Both the position numbers and the translations under genes were made by a program. This document shows positions 62,263 through 64,000 of a stretch of DNA of 64,000 bases, piece by piece (positions within the stretch are counted from its first letter, which is position 1; each line of letters begins with the position of its first letter). This stretch comes from DATGPD01 sp031423015. GTDB lineage: Bacteria > Planctomycetota > UBA1135 > UBA2386. The stretch is taken from assembly GCA_031423015.1 (NCBI GenBank), contig JANPER010000090.1, positions 62,001-126,000 on the forward strand. The letters are read 5' to 3'. The notes under the pieces were generated by a model. The model did no database searches. It had not been told where the DNA came from and saw only the letters and a list, made by a program, of their open reading frames with translations.

Positions 62263-62596
62263 CTGCGGCGGACCCTGTCGTGAACGTCTTGCTGACAAGC
62301 CTTTCGCTCTCATCGGAGTCAACAGCGACGAGGACAAGAACACGCTCAAGCCTCGTCTCGCGGAGGAGAACATCTCCTGGCGCAGCTTCTGGAACGGTCC
62401 CAAGGGCACCTCAGGCCCCATCTCGGCCAAGTGGAACGTCGGTGGCTGGCCGACCATCTACATCATCGACGCCAAGGGCGTGATCCGCGACAAGAACAAG
62501 CGCGGCGAAGAGATGGACAAGGTCGTCGACGAGCTGCTCGTCGAGATGGGCAAGGACAAGGGCAGCGAGAAGAAGCCCGAGAAGTCCGGGGATTGA
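62258..62596 (+). pseudogene. Remnant: C-terminal part of a thioredoxin/redoxin-like protein
   Basis: A frame with no start codon, open only from 62258, encodes CGGPCRERLADKPFALIGVN, then SDEDKNTLKPRLAEENISWR, WNVGGWPTIYIIDAKGVIR and a Lys-rich end with a TGA. This matches the second half of TlpA/AhpC-type redoxins after the CxxC active site, of which CGGPC may be the last trace. The 5' part is missing and the junction coincides with the end of element copy C. It is therefore probably not expressed. Confidence 0.72.
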
Positions 62597-62643
62597 GGGA
62601 GGAGCGCTGATCCGGTGTTTCGGCACTGGGTCGGCGCGCCGCC

Positions 62644-62936
62644 CTACCGCCCCTTGTCCGGCTGCGTCGCGTCCCGCTCGGTGCGCGCCGCGCGCAAGCG
62701 CTCTTGCACCCGCGCCACGATCTTCTCCTTCACTTGGCGCAGGCGCTCGGGCCACACGAAGCTCGGCGCCTTGCTCGGGTCGTCCTCTCGCTGTGCACGC
62801 GGAAGCCCGCGCGCAGCAGATGCTCGACGAAACCCGACAGCGTCTCGCCGAGTGAAGCCGCACGCGCCTCGACCGCACGCATCAGGCCGAGGTGCCTGCG
62901 TCCGGGCGCTGCGAGTTCGCGCTCGCGGGCGACCGC
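62644..62936 (-). pseudogene. Remnant: frameshifted C-terminal gene fragment
   Basis: Two overlapping minus-strand frames read as one protein end. The first gives LMRAVEARAASLGETLSGFV and then EHLLRAGFRVHSE. The second, shifted near 62787, gives EDDPSKAPSFVWPERLRQVK, then EKIVARVQERLRAARTERD and a TAG. The first frame is open only from about 62936, just downstream of the kelch-gene stop, and has no start codon. It is a 5'-truncated, frameshifted relic. I do not recognise the parent family. Confidence 0.55.
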
Positions 62937-62951
62937 TTACGCGCCCGGCCG

Positions 62952-64000
62952 TCAGTTGCCGAGCACGATCCGGCGGCCCTTGGTGAAGGCCATGCCGAGT
63001 GCGGACCCGCCTGGATCGACGATGAACGCCTGCCCGTACAGCGTCAGCCCGCGCAGTCGCGGCGCGAACGGCAGGCCGACCGAGACCGACGCGAATCCGC
63101 CGCCATTCGTCACGGCGGCGAGCCACACAAGGGGATCGCCGACGTAGAGCGTGCAGCCACCGCCGACGGCCACGTTGCGCGCGGCGGACGAGAGCGCGAA
63201 GGCACACGGCGCCGCCGGTCGAGCCGAGGACGCGTCGAGCGCGAAGGTCGCGTTGCCGAGGAACGGCTCGCCGCTGGTGAGCACGGGCCGACCGTTGGTC
63301 CCCGCGCAGGCATTGCCCACGGGGACTGCTTCTGCGGGCATCGACGGGCGATAGATGCATGTGCCGCTCCAGCTCGGATAGAGCATCTCCTGCCGCGCTC
63401 CGTCCCACGCCAGAGGCTGGCGCGGGCCGCCGTACCGCGGTGCAGCGAGGCGAAGCCAGCTCGTGCCGTCCCATTCCCAAGCGTGCGTGCCGGCACCCAG
63501 TGTCCCCACGAGCAGCACTCGCTGGCGAACGGGGTCGTACGACATCGCGTTGTCCGTCAACGGTCCAGGATTGCTCGCGACGACACGCAACGACCATCTG
63601 CTGCCGTCCCATTCCCAGGTCTCGGTGAGGTCGAAGTGGCTCGTGCCGAATCCCCCGTAGAGGACCAAGCGCCGGCGCGCGGCATCGTATGCCAGGCCAT
63701 GGTCGTAGCGCTGCGGGCTCGGCGTGCCGGATGGGACCATGATCCAGGTTGTGCCATCCCACTCCCACATCTCCGAATACGACAAGGGCCAGAATCCTCC
63801 GTGCAGGACGACGCGCTGGCGAGCGATGTCGAAGACCATTGCATGCCCGTACCGCGGGCTGGGTCTGGCAGCCGGCGTGCGTTGCGTCCAATTCGTACCG
63901 TCCCACTCCCAGGTGTCGCCGAGGGCGCCGTACTGGTCCCTGCCGCCGAACAGGACGGTGCGCTGGCGTGCTGCGTCGTACGCCATTGCATGCCCCAGGC
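62952..64000 (-). CDS. Secreted kelch-type repeat protein (5' truncated by the window)
   Basis: The visible 348 codons encode four or more kelch-like repeats of about 50 residues (MAYDAARQRTVLFGG, TWEWDGTNWTQRT, YDAARRRLVLYGGFG, TWEWDGSRWSLR), which form a beta-propeller. A ~120-residue C-terminal domain follows (GNACAGTNGRPVLTSGEPFL to FTKGRRIVLGN). The frame is open to the window edge (LGHAMAYD), so the signal peptide and first repeats lie outside. The C-terminal domain recurs in other secreted proteins in this window and may be a sorting or attachment module. Confidence 0.85.
   Translation of the reverse strand, partial: LGHAMAYDAARQRTVLFGGRDQYGALGDTWEWDGTNWTQRTPAARPSPRYGHAMVFDIARQRVVLHGGFWPLSYSEMWEWDGTTWIMVPSGTPSPQRYDHGLAYDAARRRLVLYGGFGTSHFDLTETWEWDGSRWSLRVVASNPGPLTDNAMSYDPVRQRVLLVGTLGAGTHAWEWDGTSWLRLAAPRYGGPRQPLAWDGARQEMLYPSWSGTCIYRPSMPAEAVPVGNACAGTNGRPVLTSGEPFLGNATFALDASSARPAAPCAFALSSAARNVAVGGGCTLYVGDPLVWLAAVTNGGGFASVSVGLPFAPRLRGLTLYGQAFIVDPGGSALGMAFTKGRRIVLGN

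Noticed and set aside
1..64000. CRISPR arrays, insertion sequences, prophage genes, rRNA
   Set aside because: No direct-repeat array with regular spacers, transposase, integrase or phage structural gene was seen on either strand, and no rRNA segment.

Overview
The window is 64 kb of GC-rich, densely coded bacterial chromosome. It carries no phage, transposase or CRISPR genes. The mix of genes points to a planctomycete-like bacterium (Planctomycetota). There are several very large exported proteins built from carboxypeptidase-regulatory-like beta-sandwich repeats, an ELWxxDGT-repeat protein, a kelch-type protein, and a recurring C-terminal domain shared by otherwise unrelated secreted proteins. 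The phylum is an inference from this gene content; no 16S rRNA gene is present.

Layout. Positions 1-3682 hold an ISC iron-sulphur assembly operon (iscS end, iscU, iscA, hscB, hscA, fdx), followed by transketolase (tkt). Then come a PilZ protein and formate-tetrahydrofolate ligase (fhs) on the minus strand, a repeat-rich intergenic region, a small BFD-type ferredoxin and two large regulatory-like-domain proteins. Tryptophan 2,3-dioxygenase (kynA) converges on fructose-bisphosphatase (fbp). The minus-strand block 14.7-23.1 kb encodes a GT-C-like membrane protein, an alpha/beta hydrolase, purine nucleoside phosphorylase, a PH-domain membrane protein pair, a four-helix membrane protein and an octaheme cytochrome c. 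From 23 to 35.4 kb there are a methyltransferase, a secreted protein, a HEAT-like protein and four more regulatory-like-domain proteins. Positions 35.5-45 kb are housekeeping: tRNA-His, smc, an ATP-cone protein, nrdR, mnmE and tatD, plus the ELWxxDGT protein. Positions 45.1-57.8 kb form a TonB energy-transduction locus: secreted beta-helix protein, lipoprotein, TonB-dependent receptor, ZU5-like lipoprotein, DUF3450 protein, TtpC-like ExbB, ExbD, TonB and a TPR protein. Positions 57.9-64 kb hold secreted proteins mixed with gene remnants.

The most unusual signal is a family of three structured elements. They lie downstream of fhs (minus strand, about 6.3 kb), the TonB receptor (51.3 kb) and a large secreted protein (62.2 kb). 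In each, the gene's TGA stop codon is part of the 5' arm of a first hairpin. The arm sequences differ between copies but change in a compensating way, while an internal G.A mismatch and flanking GGCGCG and CGCGAC blocks are constant. A second hairpin follows, ending in an invariant GAC. I do not recognise this family. Other points of note are a heptanucleotide inverted repeat next to a 51-nt hairpin upstream of fhs, a signal peptide out of frame with its protein near 58.04 kb, and three gene remnants between 59.5 and 63 kb.

Start codons were moved inward from the longest open frame where a signal peptide, a family N-terminus, a ribosome-binding site or an ATGA/GTGA overlap argued for it.
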